Source of the DNA: Onchidella celtica
Lineage: Eukaryota > Mollusca > Gastropoda > Systellommatophora > Onchidiidae
DNA: 64,000 bases
Reading direction: 5' to 3'
Assembly: GCA_963931925.1 (NCBI GenBank)
Contig: OZ007583.1
Coordinates: 11,731,133-11,795,132, forward strand
Positions 1 to 11,855 of this stretch are shown piece by piece. Below the pieces are notes generated by a model that saw nothing but the letters and a program-made list of their open reading frames with translations, searched no databases and was not told where the DNA came from. A program made the translations under genes and the position numbers. Position 1 is the stretch's first letter. Every line of letters begins with the position of its first letter.

Positions 1-2
1 AT

Positions 3-84
<82 letters not shown>
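1..84. repeat. GA simple repeat
   Basis: Nearly pure GA dinucleotides with a few AAAG interruptions, followed by a run of nine G at about 83-91. Low-complexity sequence with no coding content. Confidence 0.95.
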
Positions 85-91
<7 letters not shown>

Positions 92-735
92 TTACATGAT
101 TGTTTATTCCAGGCAATGCCCGGTAGGTCATCTAGTTGAAAAGTAGTTCACAGATGGATAGATGATACCATCTTGTTAAGGCTCGCTTTGTTTGGGAAAT
201 CCCATGGCTTTCTAAGACATTGAAAAGGAAATATTGTCATGTTAACGATAAACTGTACTTTCAGTTTCATGGAGGAAAACAATTTGTCTCTGAAGGAAAA
301 GTAATGAAAAATAGATTTCAGTTACGAAATGGAGCGACAAACACGTGTTCAAAAATTGTTTCCGATTCTTTGCTGCCGAAGCACGAAACTAGAGCAAAAC
401 CGATTCCGTTTACTTACATCATGACTATAACCCTATTATATTTCTGGTTATTCATAAACGTAAAACTTATCACCTAACATTGCAAGATATCAAACAGTCT
501 TTCACTACTGCACTAGAGGCCTTAATTCCTTGATAATATGATTTCTTTGCCTAATGTGAATTCAATGTCATTCACATTTCTGTGGTTTTAAACAAATTTT
601 TAAAGAAACTGGACAAATGCGAAACCCATAACTTTTCCAAAGAGTGAACAAACCCCACAGGATCAGCTGGTGAGATTTCAACAAGTCAGACGTTTCAAAC
701 ATACTTTTTATTTCATAAAAATAACCGAAGGCGAC
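92..735. other. Unassigned flank before the LTR element
   Basis: AT-rich sequence with one 85-codon ORF (220-477) that resembles no family I know and shows no splice context. Part of it (about 400-490) faintly resembles the 39.5-41.7 kb duplicated unit. I see no gene here. Confidence 0.5.
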
Positions 736-1035
736 TGTAATGTATTCATATTAATATAGAAATCTTTATTACTTGATATGTAAAAGGGAGCTAACTATTT
801 TCGGTATTACAATTGTTTGGTTTTATAATAGTTAACTACCCTTGTCCATCCTAAAGTTCCTCTGAGGTAATACACATGTTTTCCAAGTTTTTTGCGTAGT
901 TTGTTTTTGATGAAGTCAAGATGGCTGTCTATTACCCCCACGAGGTTCCCAAGGTTGATTAAATGTTTTGAAGATTAAAACAACGTCTTTTGTCATTCCA
1001 TTTTATATGTTGGTCATGTATGTGAAGACCCAACA
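736..1035 (+). repeat. 5' LTR of gypsy element
   Basis: Begins TGTAATG and ends CCCAACA. It matches 5572-5871 base for base apart from two substitutions. It should contain the element promoter. Confidence 0.95.
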
Positions 1036-1238
1036 TATTTGGCGACGAGGATGAACTGGTACTGGCAAAGAGATGCATGCTAGACCTAATAGAGATCAAA
1101 CAGAGCCACGAGCTAGACCTACACTCCCAGGTCACAACGTTAACACAACTCAAGACAAGAGCTAGATCTAAGAGCCGTCGTCACTGTCTTGAACACCAGT
1201 CCTCTTAGTCATCAATCTAACAGAACCTCTTCTCAATC

Positions 1239-3965
1239 ATGGCGCTCATTGGTAAGATCGATGAGTTCAACTCAGCCAAAGAGAACTTCACTGGGTATGA
1301 AGAACGACTTAAATTCTACCTCGAGGCCAATGCCATCGAGGATGACAAGAAGAAAAGAGCAGTTTTGCTAACTGTCATCGGTACTCACCAATTTCGTCTA
1401 TTAAAGGACTTGTGTGCACCTAAACTAATTTCTGACAATTCTTTCTCCGATCTGTGTGAGTTGCTACGCAATCATTACGAGCCAAAACCACCGAAACATC
1501 TGCGTCGGGCATTGTTCGAGGCACACGTTCGACAACCACACGAATCTGTCCAGACTTTCGTTGCTTCTCTAAGAAAACTTAGCGAGAACTGTGATTTTGG
1601 TGACCAGTTAGAAGAACGTCTATGTGAGAAATTTGTTAGAGGCATTGGTGACGAACAAATTCAACGAAAACTACTCTCGAAAACTGAGCTAACACTTAAG
1701 GAGGCAATTGAAATCGCAAACGCCACGATGGCAACGTCTAAGGCTGCAACGTTCCTGCAACCTAACACTTCAGGTGCTGCCGCTGCACATCTGAATTACT
1801 CCTCAAAAATGAAGCATATGCCGCAACAACGCCAACAAAGCCACAGTGCCCACAGGCCATGTACCCGTTGCGGTGGGCCACATTCGCCACACATGTGTAA
1901 ATTCAAGGATGCAACATGCTATGCATGCAACAAAACAGGTCACATTGCTAGTGTGTGCCGTTCAAGTTCAAGCAGCAACAAAAACAAAGGGTCTAGACCT
2001 AAGTTTAAGAAAACTCATACAAATCATCTAATGAGTGAACAGTCTGTCTCAACCAGTATTGAAAACACTGAAGAAAATTTCCACCTGTTTGGCATTTTTG
2101 GTAAGCCTACAACAACTAGCAAACCCATAAATGTAGATTTTACAATCAGGGGAAAGCCTGTACAATTTCAGCTCGACACAGGCGCTTCGCTTTCAGTAAT
2201 TTCAGAGACTGACTTTAAAAAGTTGCAACTGGGAACTTTGTCAAAATCTACTAAAACATTGCAAACCTACACAGGGCAAAACGTACACATAGTTGGGGAA
2301 TGTCTCGTTGGTGTGTTCTACAATGACAATCAGTATGAACAACTTCCCTTACTGGTCGTCCGTGGTCAGGGACCACCCTTACTAGGCAGGGATTGGCTAT
2401 CAACAATTCAACTAAATTGGAACTCTATTTTTACTTTACGCTGTCCTCTACCGTCAGTGTTGGAAAAATTTTCAGATTGTTTTAGTGACACTGGACTGTT
2501 GTCAGATCGAGAGGTGAAACTACACCTAAAACCTGGTGCAGTGCCAAAATACTGCAAAGCTCGTCAACCTCCAATCTCAGTAAGAGAGGGAATCGAAACT
2601 GAATTATGTCGTCTGGAATCTGCTGGCATCATTCGCAAGGTTGAATTCTCTGACTGGGCCACGCCCATTGTGCCAGTCCGAAAAAAAGATAACTCCATTC
2701 GCATCTGTGGGGACTATAAAGTTACAATTAACAAAGTCGTCCACGAAGACAAATACCCAATTCCAAGAATTGAGGGCCTCGCTGGCAAGCTAGCGGGAGG
2801 AGAGAAGTTTACGAAGATAGACTTTTCACATGCGTACACACAACTGCAGTTGGATCCAGAGTCCAGAAAACTAACAACAATCAATACCCATAAAGGTCTC
2901 TACGAGTACCAACGCCTGTGTTTTGGCATTTCGTCTTGCCCAGGCATTTTTCAGCGGGTCATGGACAGCCTGTTTCAAAATGTTCCAAACACATGTGTCT
3001 ACTTTGATGACCTGTACGTCACTGGTGAAGACGACACAAGTCACACAAAAACTTTAACCAAAGTGTTATCAATCTGTCGTGAAAAGGGTCTCGCCATCAA
3101 GAAAGAAAAATGTGAGTTCTTTCAGGACGAAGTGGATTTCTTAGGATTTCGTTTGAATAAGAATGGTCTACAACCTCAGCCTGAGAAACTGAGAGCTATC
3201 AAACAAGCTCCAGCTCCAGAAAATGTACATCAGTTGAAATCGTTCCTGGGTCTAATCAACTACTACTCAAAGTTCATTGACAACCTTTCTCAACGCCTTG
3301 CCCCCCTCTACGCATTGCTCAACAAGAATGCCCACTGGCATTGGGGGCCCGCTCAAAATAGTGCTTTTAACAGTGCGAAACAGCTGTTGTCGTCTGACAA
3401 CATTCTTGTGCATTTTGATCCGAGGAAGGAAATTGTTCTTACTTGTGATGCTAGTCCCGACGGGGTCGGCGCTATTCTCTCCCACACCGATGATAGTGGT
3501 GAGAAACCCATCGCTTTTGCCAGCCGCACCCTCAACTCAGCAGAGAAAAAGTATTCTCAGTTAGATAAAGAGGCATTATCCATTGTGTTTGGTGTAGGAA
3601 AATTTCATAAGTACATCTTTGGTCAGGAAATAACCATTGTTACTGATCACAAGCCTTTACTTGGTCTGTTTGGTGAAGCCAAACCCATTCCAGAACAAGC
3701 GTCAGCTCGTGTACAACGCTGGGCTATTACTCTATCTGGCTACAATTATCATCTTATCTACCGTCCTGGTTCTGAGAACAGCGCAGACGCATTCAGTAGA
3801 TTACCACTCCCAGATGAAGTCAACACTTATGTACCTGAAGAAATTAACTTATTGTTTAACTTTGTTGACAAAAGTCCACTCACTTCAGAGCAAATTGCTC
3901 AGGAAACGCAAACTGACCCTGTATTAAGTCAAGTTTATAAAGCATACTATGCAAGGCTGGCCTAA
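1239..3965 (+). pseudogene. gag-pol: Gag, protease, reverse transcriptase, RNase H
   Basis: A single 908-codon frame. Residues 1-200 look like a retrotransposon Gag core. Two zinc knuckles follow at about 207-240, the second being C-x2-C-x4-H-x4-C. The aspartic protease active site LDTGAS is at about 312. Reverse transcriptase covers about 430-620, with the catalytic box YFDD at about 588 in place of the commoner YxDD with V, M or I. RNase H starts at about 730 with TCDAS at 735. The first ATG of the open frame (1239) is the natural start, about 200 bp after the 5' LTR. The frame stops at 3965, where integrase continues in another frame: the two reading frames overlap at 3949-3965. A one-base indel there explains this best. 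Programmed frameshifting is less likely because integrase carries further stops. Confidence 0.9.
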
Positions 3966-5289
3966 CTATGTACCTGATTTTCTGAAAGCATTTAATGTTA
4001 GAAGACATGAAATCAGTGTCGAACAGGGCTGCCTATTGTGGGGGACCAGAGTCATTATTCCACAGTCACTACGTAGTTCTATGCTTGAACAACTTCATGA
4101 GTCTCATGTAGGTATTGCTAGGATGAAGTCTGTGGCAAGGTCATGGGTTTGGTGGCCAAAAATGGATTCAGAAATTGAAAAAATAACAAAACAATGTTTT
4201 CAATGTCAAACTCACGCAAAAAACCCACCAAAAGCCCCATTGTTCAATTGGGACTGGCCCCAAAGACCTTGGGATAGACTTCATATGGATTTTGCTGGAC
4301 CCTTTATGGGAAAGATGTTTCTAATTATTGTTGATGCCCACTCTAAGTGGTTAGATGTCAAAGTAATGTCAAATATCACTGCAGAACAAACCATTTTAGA
4401 ATTGCGTGATGTGTTTTCTGTCATGGGGCTCCCAAATTCCATTGTCACCGATAACGGGCCTACTTGGACAAGCTCAGAGTTCAGGAAATTTATGTCTGCC
4501 AATGGCATAAAGCACATCACTGGTACACCCTACCACCCATCCTCAAATGGGCTGGCTGAGAGGGCAGTTCAGACATTTAAATCTGCTATGGTCAAAATTG
4601 AACATGGTACTGTGAAAGAAAAAGTGTGCATATTTCTTACCAGATACAGGTCTACCCCTCATGCTACAACTGGTTTAAGTCCATCTGAGCTCATGTTTGG
4701 TAGAAAACTGAAGACACATTTGGATTTGCTTCACCCATCATTACAAAATCATGTTGAATCAAATCAAACTAGACAAAAGACAAATCATGATAAAACTGCA
4801 CAAGATAGGCAGTTTGTTGAAGGAAATGATGTTTTTGTAAGAAACTATGACAGAGGCAAAATCAAATGGGTCCCAGGTAAAATTGTTGAACAAACTGGAC
4901 CATTATCGTTTTGAGTTCAAACACCTTCACATGGCTTGATGAGGAGACACCAGGATCAAATTCGTGTTTCAGGTCACGATGTCACCACTCACTCAGAAAT
5001 TGATCGATCCATGGAGTCTTGTCATGAAAGCCTTGATGATCAAGACGAAAGTCAAGTTAGATCAGAATCAGAAAAAGGGAAGGATGAAGATATTGTAACC
5101 CAACCTGTTTAAAGTGAAACAGTTGTCACACCCATGTCAGATCAGATTTCAGAATCAGTAGAAAATCAATCTGCTACTCTGGCAGTTTCGACTAAGTTGG
5201 CTGTTCTTCCACAAACTGGTTCAGAAGCACAGTCTATGCTTAGGCGATCACTGAGAGTCAGAAAAGCACCTGACAAGCTTAACTTGTAA
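3949..5289 (+). pseudogene. Integrase part of pol, out of frame and with internal stops
   Basis: Continues pol one base out of frame from the upstream ORF. The N-terminal HHCC zinc finger is visible (HESH, then CFQC about 30 residues later). The catalytic core shows Asp in LHMDFAG, Asp in VTDNGPT and Glu in NGLAERA, so DD35E is intact. The open frame ends with TGA at 4912-4914, but the same frame stays protein-like past it to TAA at 5110-5112 and again to TAA at 5287-5289. The last 125 codons are the charged, Ser/Glu-rich tail usual for such integrases. The ATG at 3949 is only the first Met of the frame and not a real start. Confidence 0.85.
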
Positions 5290-5558
5290 TTGTTTTCCCA
5301 TCCACCAAATTTTGTTGTGGACATCCTTTCTATGTTTTGTTAAAGTTACATTTCGTCGAGTTTTAATTCCTGCAATTGTATGAATAAGCTTTATTGGAAA
5401 TATTTGATCTTACGTAGTAGTGACATCACCGCTAGCCACTATTCTATTTGCCTAAACAATTCTTGTGTTCATTTCACAATGTTTAATTTTGGAAATTATA
5501 AAAAAATTAATTCCACTTAGCTAAAAGCTTAACCTTAGGAAAATATACCTTTCTATCT

Positions 5559-5571
5559 AAGGGGGAAGGAA
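5559..5571 (+). promoter_or_regulatory. Polypurine tract (plus-strand primer)
   Basis: An uninterrupted run of A and G (AAGGGGGAAGGAA) ends exactly where the 3' LTR begins. This is the expected place for the RNase H-resistant primer of second-strand synthesis. Confidence 0.85.
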
Positions 5572-5871
5572 TGTAATGTATTCATATTAATATAGAAATC
5601 TTTATTACTTGATATGTAAAAGGGAGCTAACTATTTTCGGTATTACAATTGTTTGGTTTTATAATAGTTAACTACCCTTGTCCATCCTAAAGTTCCTCTG
5701 AGGTAATACACATGTTTTCCAAGTTTTTTGCGTAGTTTGTTTTTGACGAAGTCAAGATGGCTGTCTATTACCCCCACGAGGTTCCCAAGTTTGATTAAAT
5801 GTTTTGAAGATTAAAACAACGTCTTTTGTCATTCCATTTTATATGTTGGTCATGTATGTGAAGACCCAACA
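5572..5871 (+). repeat. 3' LTR of gypsy element
   Basis: 300 bp, TGTAATG...CCCAACA, two substitutions from the 5' LTR. The next bases are GTCTTG, which do not match the left flank. Confidence 0.95.
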
Positions 5872-5903
5872 GTCTTGACTTGTTTAAAGAAAAAAGTAAT
5901 AAT

Positions 5904-5978
5904 AGTAATGGATAATGGATGGCATTTCTATAGCGCATATCCCATTTAAAATGCTCTATAGATGCGCTTTACAGAAGC
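5904..5978 (-). repeat. LINE/SINE-type 3' tail, copy 1
   Basis: Reads TATAGCGCATAT...GCGCTTTACAGAA on the plus strand, with TAATAATAGTAATGG before it. The same block recurs at 6186-6262 and 47125-47206. On the minus strand it is a small hairpin region ending in ATT triplets, the style of L2/CR1/Rex-like LINE ends or of SINEs that borrow them. Class assignment is from memory. Confidence 0.6.
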
Positions 5979-6019
5979 AACATGTCAACCACAGAGCAGA
6001 ATGGAGCGCCGGCGGAGCG

Positions 6020-6490
6020 CTCAACACACTACACTGCTTCTTTCTCTCTCCCTGTCTCGCTCACTCTCTCTCTCTCTCTACCTCTCTCTATCTCAGAGCA
6101 AATTGTAACGCAGCCTGTTAGGCGCAGTTCACAACTCACAACTCAAATAATATTTGAATATTTATTAATAATAATATATCATTTAATAATAATAATAATA
6201 ATAATAATGAAGATCATGTATATAGCGCCTAATCCAAACGAGTTTGCTCTAGGCACTTTACAGAAAGTCTTGTGCTCTCGATTTGCATCTCTCTCACTCT
6301 CTCTTGCTTTCTCTCACCCTCTCTCTCTCTCTCTCCCTCTCTCATTCTCTCCATCTCTCTCTATCACAGAGCAAATTGTAACGCAGCCTATTGTGCGCAG
6401 TTCACAACTCACAACAGTTCACCACTCACAACAGTTCACAATTCACAACTTGTATTCTAAAGTATTATAATATTTGAATATATATTAATA
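6020..6490. repeat. Tandemly duplicated CT-rich block
   Basis: Two units of roughly 250 bp (about 6030-6200 and 6280-6490). Each has a CTCTCT tract, then AGAGCAAATTGTAACGCAGC, a run of CACAACT motifs and an ATATTTGAATAT segment. ORFs crossing it are low-complexity artefacts. Confidence 0.75.
6186..6262 (-). repeat. LINE/SINE-type 3' tail, copy 2
   Basis: (AAT)n followed by GTATATAGCGCC...CTCTAGGCACTTTACAGAAA. A diverged copy of the block at 5904-5978, lying inside the duplicated CT-rich region. Confidence 0.55.
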
Positions 6491-7580
6491 TTTATTTAAT
6501 AATGAATAATAAATTTTCGTTGGTGATATGAGGGGGGGGGGGGGGAGTGATGGGATACATTTTAATCTATTAATTTTGATTTCAATTTTGCCCGGGCAGC
6601 GGCCTGTTCGGCCTGCTCTCTACGATTTCCAACTGCCAAGGTATCTTTAACGTGCGCAACGTACACACGGGCCCTCTGAATTTTTTCGTCCTTATCCGAG
6701 AAGACTAGGTACTCGATCCTACCCCCCAATAGGATCAGGGACACGAAAATATGAGAAAAATCCCAATTTTCAACATGCCTGCACAGCAGACCTTGCCTGA
6801 AGATCACCTTGTAATGAATAATACATTTTGTTCTTGCTGGTGGGGGGATGATATGGATCGATTTTAATCTATTAATTTCAATTCAGTAGGGGGTATAATC
6901 TGGATTGGGGGCGATACAGTCTGGCCTAGCCCAAAAGATAGCCGGGGTATAAACTGGCCTAGCACAGAATATACCTTACCCCTGGGTATATTCTGGCCTG
7001 TTACACTGGTTTTGCCTGGGATAAACCATCTTCTCCCACCCTTTTCTCCTTTCCGTAACGGAGAACTCAAACTGGGTGCAGTTCAAACCTCCATAGAATT
7101 GAATACTGATCAGCTGGTGGTAGTAAAATAGAAAAGGGCGCTTAATTTTGTTTTCAAAAGGAGTGCAACCTCTGTCAACTCACTGCCAGAAATGCTTCAA
7201 CTAATGGTCTCGCTTTGCGACCTACTTGCGTAAATCAGTGTCATCCATCTGAAAATAAAACTATCACTGTTTGCAAAATCTACCCAAACACGGACTTATT
7301 AAGCTGACATTTGATGGCAAAATTTGATGGGTTTCGATTAGATGGATTGATACTCATGCTTTTTTAAAATGATTTACATGTGACACATTAATACACAAAA
7401 GCAAAACTTGTGCGAAATATACATGTAACTTTAAAACAAAGCATTACGGTGACAGATTCATTAAATGGAAACGTGATGGTAAGTTTTCGCAGCCTTGGGG
7501 CGTTGGAGTGTTTAAGCTGGTAGTGAAATGATATTCCTGTGTTTCCGAGGTTTCGTCTTTCAGTAGAAGAATTTCAGCTC
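6491..7580. other. Unassigned; presumed 3' flank of IAP copy A
   Basis: Contains a G run (6532-6546) and a diffuse internal repeat around 6890-7020 built on GGTATA...CTGGCCT. The phrase TTTTAATCTATTAATTT occurs twice (about 6562 and 6864). The sequence just below 7581 should hold the 3' UTR of the RING exon. I found no clear polyadenylation signal close by. Confidence 0.4.
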
Positions 7581-7804
7581 CTAGGATGTGAATGGTTTTG
7601 TAGGCAAAATGGCCCTCGTAGTTGCTTTGATGTGGCTACGACAGGATTGACAGGCCTGGACAGTCATTGCACATTCTTGGCAAGAGATGAAGTGGCCACA
7701 GGGTAGAAACACCATGCGTATTTCCTTTTTCTTGCAAATCTTACACAGCAATTGGTGTCTGAGCTGGTCATTCTGACTTCTTAGCTGCTCCAGCCTTCTG
7801 GATA
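7581..7804 (-). CDS. IAP copy A, last exon: coiled segment and C3HC4 RING
   Basis: Encodes the C terminus of an inhibitor-of-apoptosis protein. The acceptor TTGATTGACAG is at 7805-7806 and the exon starts in phase 1, matching the preceding linker exon at 18875-18991. A charged, heptad-like stretch ([17 protein letters not shown]) leads into the RING: C-x2-C-x11-C-x-H-x3-C-x2-C-x6-C-x2-C, all eight ligands present. IAP RINGs bind E2 enzymes and act as ubiquitin ligases. After the RING there is a longer tail than in copy C (about 20 residues ending at TAG 7581-7583). In most IAPs the RING is nearly C-terminal, so the tail may weaken dimerisation. The intron before this exon is about 11 kb, against 1.05 kb in copy C. 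Confidence 0.88.
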
Positions 7805-8149
7805 CTGTCAATCAAGCAAGTGTTACATTATGGTGTGGTGTTGAATGCTCTGGGAATGGGGGCGGATGGGGGGAAACCAAACGTTACATTAAAGAAGACG
7901 AATAACTCAGAAAACATGCACACTTTTTATACGGATGTTCCAGTATTCCGTAATTGGGAGAAACATACATAGCTATAATGATAACAATGATAATGAATCA
8001 GAAGAAGACAATGGCAGAGTAATATAGTAATGAAGTTTGTGTTGGAAAGTTATGGTAAAATGAAACCATCCGACAATGAAAGATTGAATGACTTGTAGAG
8101 CATGGGCGAGTAACCGTAGAAAGGTCTCTGAATTTAGATAGTTTGTCAT

Positions 8150-8755
8150 TAATTTGTAGGAGAAGTTTATCATTTTGTAGGGCCATTAGGAATTTATCAT
8201 TTTTGTAGGACCATTAGGGATTTATCATTTTTGTAGGAAAATTAGGAATTTATCATTTTTGTAGGACCATTATGCCGTTTAATCAAGTTGTATGATTATC
8301 AGGAAGTTTATTGTTTTGTAGGGCCATTAAGAATTTATCATTTTTGTAGGACCATTAGGAATTTAATATATCATTTTTGTAGGAAAATTAGGAATTTATA
8401 ATTTTTGTAGGACCATTATGCCGTTTAATCAAGTTGTATGATTATCAGGAAGTTTATTGTTTTGTAGGGCCATTAAGAATTTATCATTTTTTGTAGGACC
8501 ATTAGGAATTTAATATATCATTTTTGTAGGAAAATTAGGAATTTATTATTTTTTTAGGACCATTAGAGATTTATCATTTTTGTGGGACTATTATGCCGTT
8601 TAATCAAGTTGTAGGACTACCAGGAAATGTATCATTTTGTAGGGCCGTTAGGCAATGGAATTCTTCATTTTTGCAGGACTGTTGGGCCTTTTAATAATGT
8701 TGTGGGACGCTCAAAAAGTTTTATCATTTTGTAGGACTGTTGATAACCTACTGGG
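8150..8755. repeat. Higher-order AT-rich tandem array
   Basis: Basic unit of about 28-33 bp built on ATTTATCATTTTTGTAGG and ACCATTAGGA. Blocks of about 142 bp, each marked by TATGCCGTTTAATCAAGTTG, repeat at about 8272, 8409 and 8590. This is a satellite-like array inside the last intron of IAP copy A. Confidence 0.85.
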
Positions 8756-10195
8756 TCTGTTATTAGTATTCAGGATGAATTTTAGTTCACGGGGTTGGAA
8801 ATGTTACAAGAAGTCTCCATAGGCAGGAACTGATTTTCACAACTCACACTATGTTGACTCAATCTGTTCATGTTGAAAAATGGCACTTCTGATGCCATAT
8901 GCAAATAAAAATGGGCCAAAATATCGTCCTCTTTCCAATTTTCTTTGGCTCTGAGTGTCCATCAACATATCAACAGACAGGGGACACGTATTATAAACAT
9001 TTCAGGCAATCCAGTTTTGGTGATATTACTATGGTTCTTAAATTAGACTGAAAGGCTGTAAACTCTATTACTAAATACGCGGAAATACATGTACTACCCT
9101 TTAAACACATGTAAGTGTACATAACAAGGTAGAGAAACTATGGGGAAGTATTATTGATTTGAGAGAGCTCGGAACTCCTCCACCGTTCTTCCTATGATAC
9201 CATTATTGTGTTCAAATGGCCCTGGAGCCATTCACATTGTTGTCTTGGAAAACCATGTAATATGGCTGCCAATGTGCACAGTAGACCTGTTATTTTGGTG
9301 GAATAGCCACAATTTTTTTTCTTTGCTTCTGTTTCCGCCATTCCACGTCTGCCAGATTGCGCATTATCTTAAAACATTATGACAAAAACATCATTTTGTG
9401 GCAGAAACAGAAGTTAAAAAGCGTATCGATTCTGCCAAATACAAAAATATTTTATCCGGGCCCTTCCCCGATAACTATTTACTTGTGATATAATTATGTT
9501 AATGGCCCATTAATTTAATTAATCAGAAATTAATCTAAAACTCAAGCTGCAGTGAGTTACTCAAAAAGCAGTGAAAGATGCAAAATTGCCCGTTGTCGTT
9601 ATCGTGCTGACGCCCCGAGAAACCCAAACTCAAGTTTGGGCAGATCGGGTACACTAAAGATAAATCTTTTGGACATTTGAGTTTTCTCAAGTACTCAAAA
9701 GTACAATGCAGGTGCAAACAAAAATGTTTTGTGCACTATACGATAGCTAAAAGGTCTGGGCTATTCGTGAGCAGGCAAGGGAATCTGAAAAACGCAGAAA
9801 TAGAAGAAAAATGTATTGCTCCTGACAAGATCCAAATGCACAACAATATTATTGTATCTAAAGCTTATAAAGTGGATGTCTCAGCCACTAGACAAGTACA
9901 GTTTTTATGTGAGAATAGGGTAAGTTCATATTCGCCAACCGTTCCCCGAAAACTGGCATGCTGGCTCAAACGAACTGTGAGCAGGAGAAAATTGCTTACA
10001 CTAGTATGTTAATGAATCAATTAATTTATTCAATTCTTTATTTATCTACTTATTTTTACTTGCATTTATTAACTTACTTATCTTATGTTTTTGTTCATCC
10101 ACTGTGTCTGTTCTATATCTGACGTTCATTGACCAGCAGTAAAAGCTGGAAACAAAGTCTGCTACACTAGAATCTGCAAAGATCTCAGCCCCGCT
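8756..10195. other. Intron sequence, nothing recognised
   Basis: Part of the large last intron of IAP copy A. ORFs at 9194-9382 and 9677-10012 match no family and lack splice context. A short stretch near 9780-9830 weakly resembles 50395-50450, the corresponding intron of copy C, consistent with an old shared origin. Confidence 0.4.
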
Positions 10196-10560
10196 ATTAA
10201 GCCGTAATCTGCCATCATGGGTCATACTGGCCCAGAGAGGTGGTTTTAATTCTGTAATTAATCAACCACGTGGACCTGATTACTGAAATTGGGTGTATTC
10301 TCCCAACATGTAATAAGTAAAAAGGTCATCAGGTCATTTCCAGACAAGGGTCAATAGGGAACTGACCACTGATCACTGTTTTGTTTTCCAAGCATTCTGC
10401 TATCGTGGGTCAAATTTGACCCAGACTCGTCATGTAGCGATATATTGTTCCACTACGCGATGTGCTATCGTGGGCCACCTCTGATCCATACTCGTCAAAT
10501 AGCTATATTATTTTCCACTGCTCTTTCTGCTGCCGTGGGACAGAGCCATCTGACCCAGAC
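10196..10560. repeat. Diverged tandem repeat carrying CTGCTATCGTGGG
   Basis: Four units of 60-190 bp spacing begin near 10208, 10395, 10458 and 10530. Each has CTGC(T/C)ATCGTGGG followed by a CTGACCCAGACTC-like phrase. The reverse complement (GACCCACGATAGCAG) occurs at about 18725-18805 and 30900-30985, so related units lie in opposite orientation in this intron and beside the linker exons of copies A and B. Confidence 0.6.
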
Positions 10561-11640
10561 TCAAGTAGCAGTAATAAAGACAATAGAATATGACGAAAAA
10601 GGCTGCATTGCGACAAGAATTGTTCAAGTTTGTAAATTAAGACATTATGAAAAGCAATTCATGGATTCACCTTTGTCTCAGTGTATGCATGGGCATTTCT
10701 AATACAGCCAAGCTATTATTCATCATCTGCTGTACAACTGGTACACAGAGGTTCACGGAAGTTCCCTGCAAATATATATATATCTAGCACCTGTTTCAGT
10801 TTTATCATGTTTTCCTATAATTCCCCTGGAGGCAGCCTAAACATCTTCCCCTTTTTGTGCCCCCTTCCCCTTGCTCCTCCAATGGTCGTGAATTTCCTAT
10901 CAAAACTGGCCCTCCTTCCTCTCTGTCTAAGTAAATGACACATTTCTGAATCACAATCTTCAAGTCTGGAGATGATTTTTCCTTTGCAAAAGGCGCCTTC
11001 TTACTTGTGGTGAAATTAAACCTTCAGCCAGTGCCATCTGGGACTCAGAGAAAAACCAGTTGCTGATCTTGGGTCAGAGACGAATTTCTCCAGAAAGACA
11101 ACCATGCCTGCTGCTGAGACAACGTCTAATATGTTGTAGAACACAATCATGGACCATTCGCTTGTATTCTGCTTTATGCCTGCGGTTGTATTCTGCTTTA
11201 TGCCGGCGGTAGGTGGAAGTCAATCAATTTTGTGTATCCGCTCTTAAATCTTTCATTTGACAGTAGCACAAACTGATTTCTGATTTCGATTTTTAAAAAA
11301 ATCTGTAATCGCAGCATCATTGCGCATGGTGCTTAGGGGGATTACATTTTCCTTTGATCCAGATTTATGACTAAGCAAGGTCAACCTTTTTTAGATAGCT
11401 AAGAGTGATTCTTCAACTGAGGGTGCTTCTTACTGGAGAAGTCAGCCAGGAGGAAAGTCTCGTCCCTACGTATTGTGTCCAAAGTGCTTTTTCCAAGCTT
11501 CCAGAGATGCTGTACTAGGGTCAAATGAATAAAACAAAAAAAAAATATCCATTATAATGTTTCTATTTGTCTTTGACAAGGAAGTCGCCAGTTCAATGTA
11601 ATTTTCTTTCACAAATTGATTTTCCTCTTCCCTGTTAATT
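10561..11640. other. Intron sequence, nothing recognised
   Basis: Mixed sequence with a short duplicated phrase at about 11160-11210 (GTATTCTGCTTTATGCC twice). No coding or transposon signature seen. Confidence 0.4.
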
Positions 11641-11855
11641 TTCCGATCTGCTATCGCCCACCCCCCCCTCTAAACGCCCATGCCCCCTCCACCCTGACAG
11701 AATTAACCTCACCCTACTTTATCTATCTAACCAACCCAGGGCCGCCGGGCGGTCCAACATGGACTAGGACCTCCCGATCCCAGTCTAAAGATACCCCATA
11801 TCCCCACACCTCTTTCTTCCCTAACCTTTTTCTGCTATCCACCCATTTCCCCAAC

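Larger units (their letters stand above)
736..5871 (+). mobile_element. Ty3/gypsy-type LTR retrotransposon, structurally complete, pol broken
   Basis: Two 300-bp direct LTRs (736-1035 and 5572-5871), each with TG...CA ends, flank gag, protease, reverse transcriptase, RNase H and integrase in that order. Integrase after RNase H is the Ty3/gypsy order. A TGG at 1040, four bases inside the 5' LTR, is in the right place for a primer-binding site; the tRNA cannot be named. A purine tract directly abuts the 3' LTR. The LTRs differ at only two positions that I can see (about 931 versus 5767, and 953 versus 5789), so insertion was recent, yet pol has a frameshift and two in-frame stops. The bases just outside the LTRs (GCGAC on the left, GTCTT on the right) do not form a target duplication. 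Confidence 0.93.

Noticed and set aside
3945-3970. Programmed frameshift between RNase H and integrase
   Set aside because: No clear slippery heptamer or following structure seen, and integrase has further in-frame stops, so a simple indel is more likely.
9677-10012. 111-codon plus ORF inside the large intron of copy A
   Set aside because: No recognisable motif; only faint similarity to the equivalent copy C intron, with the frame not kept.
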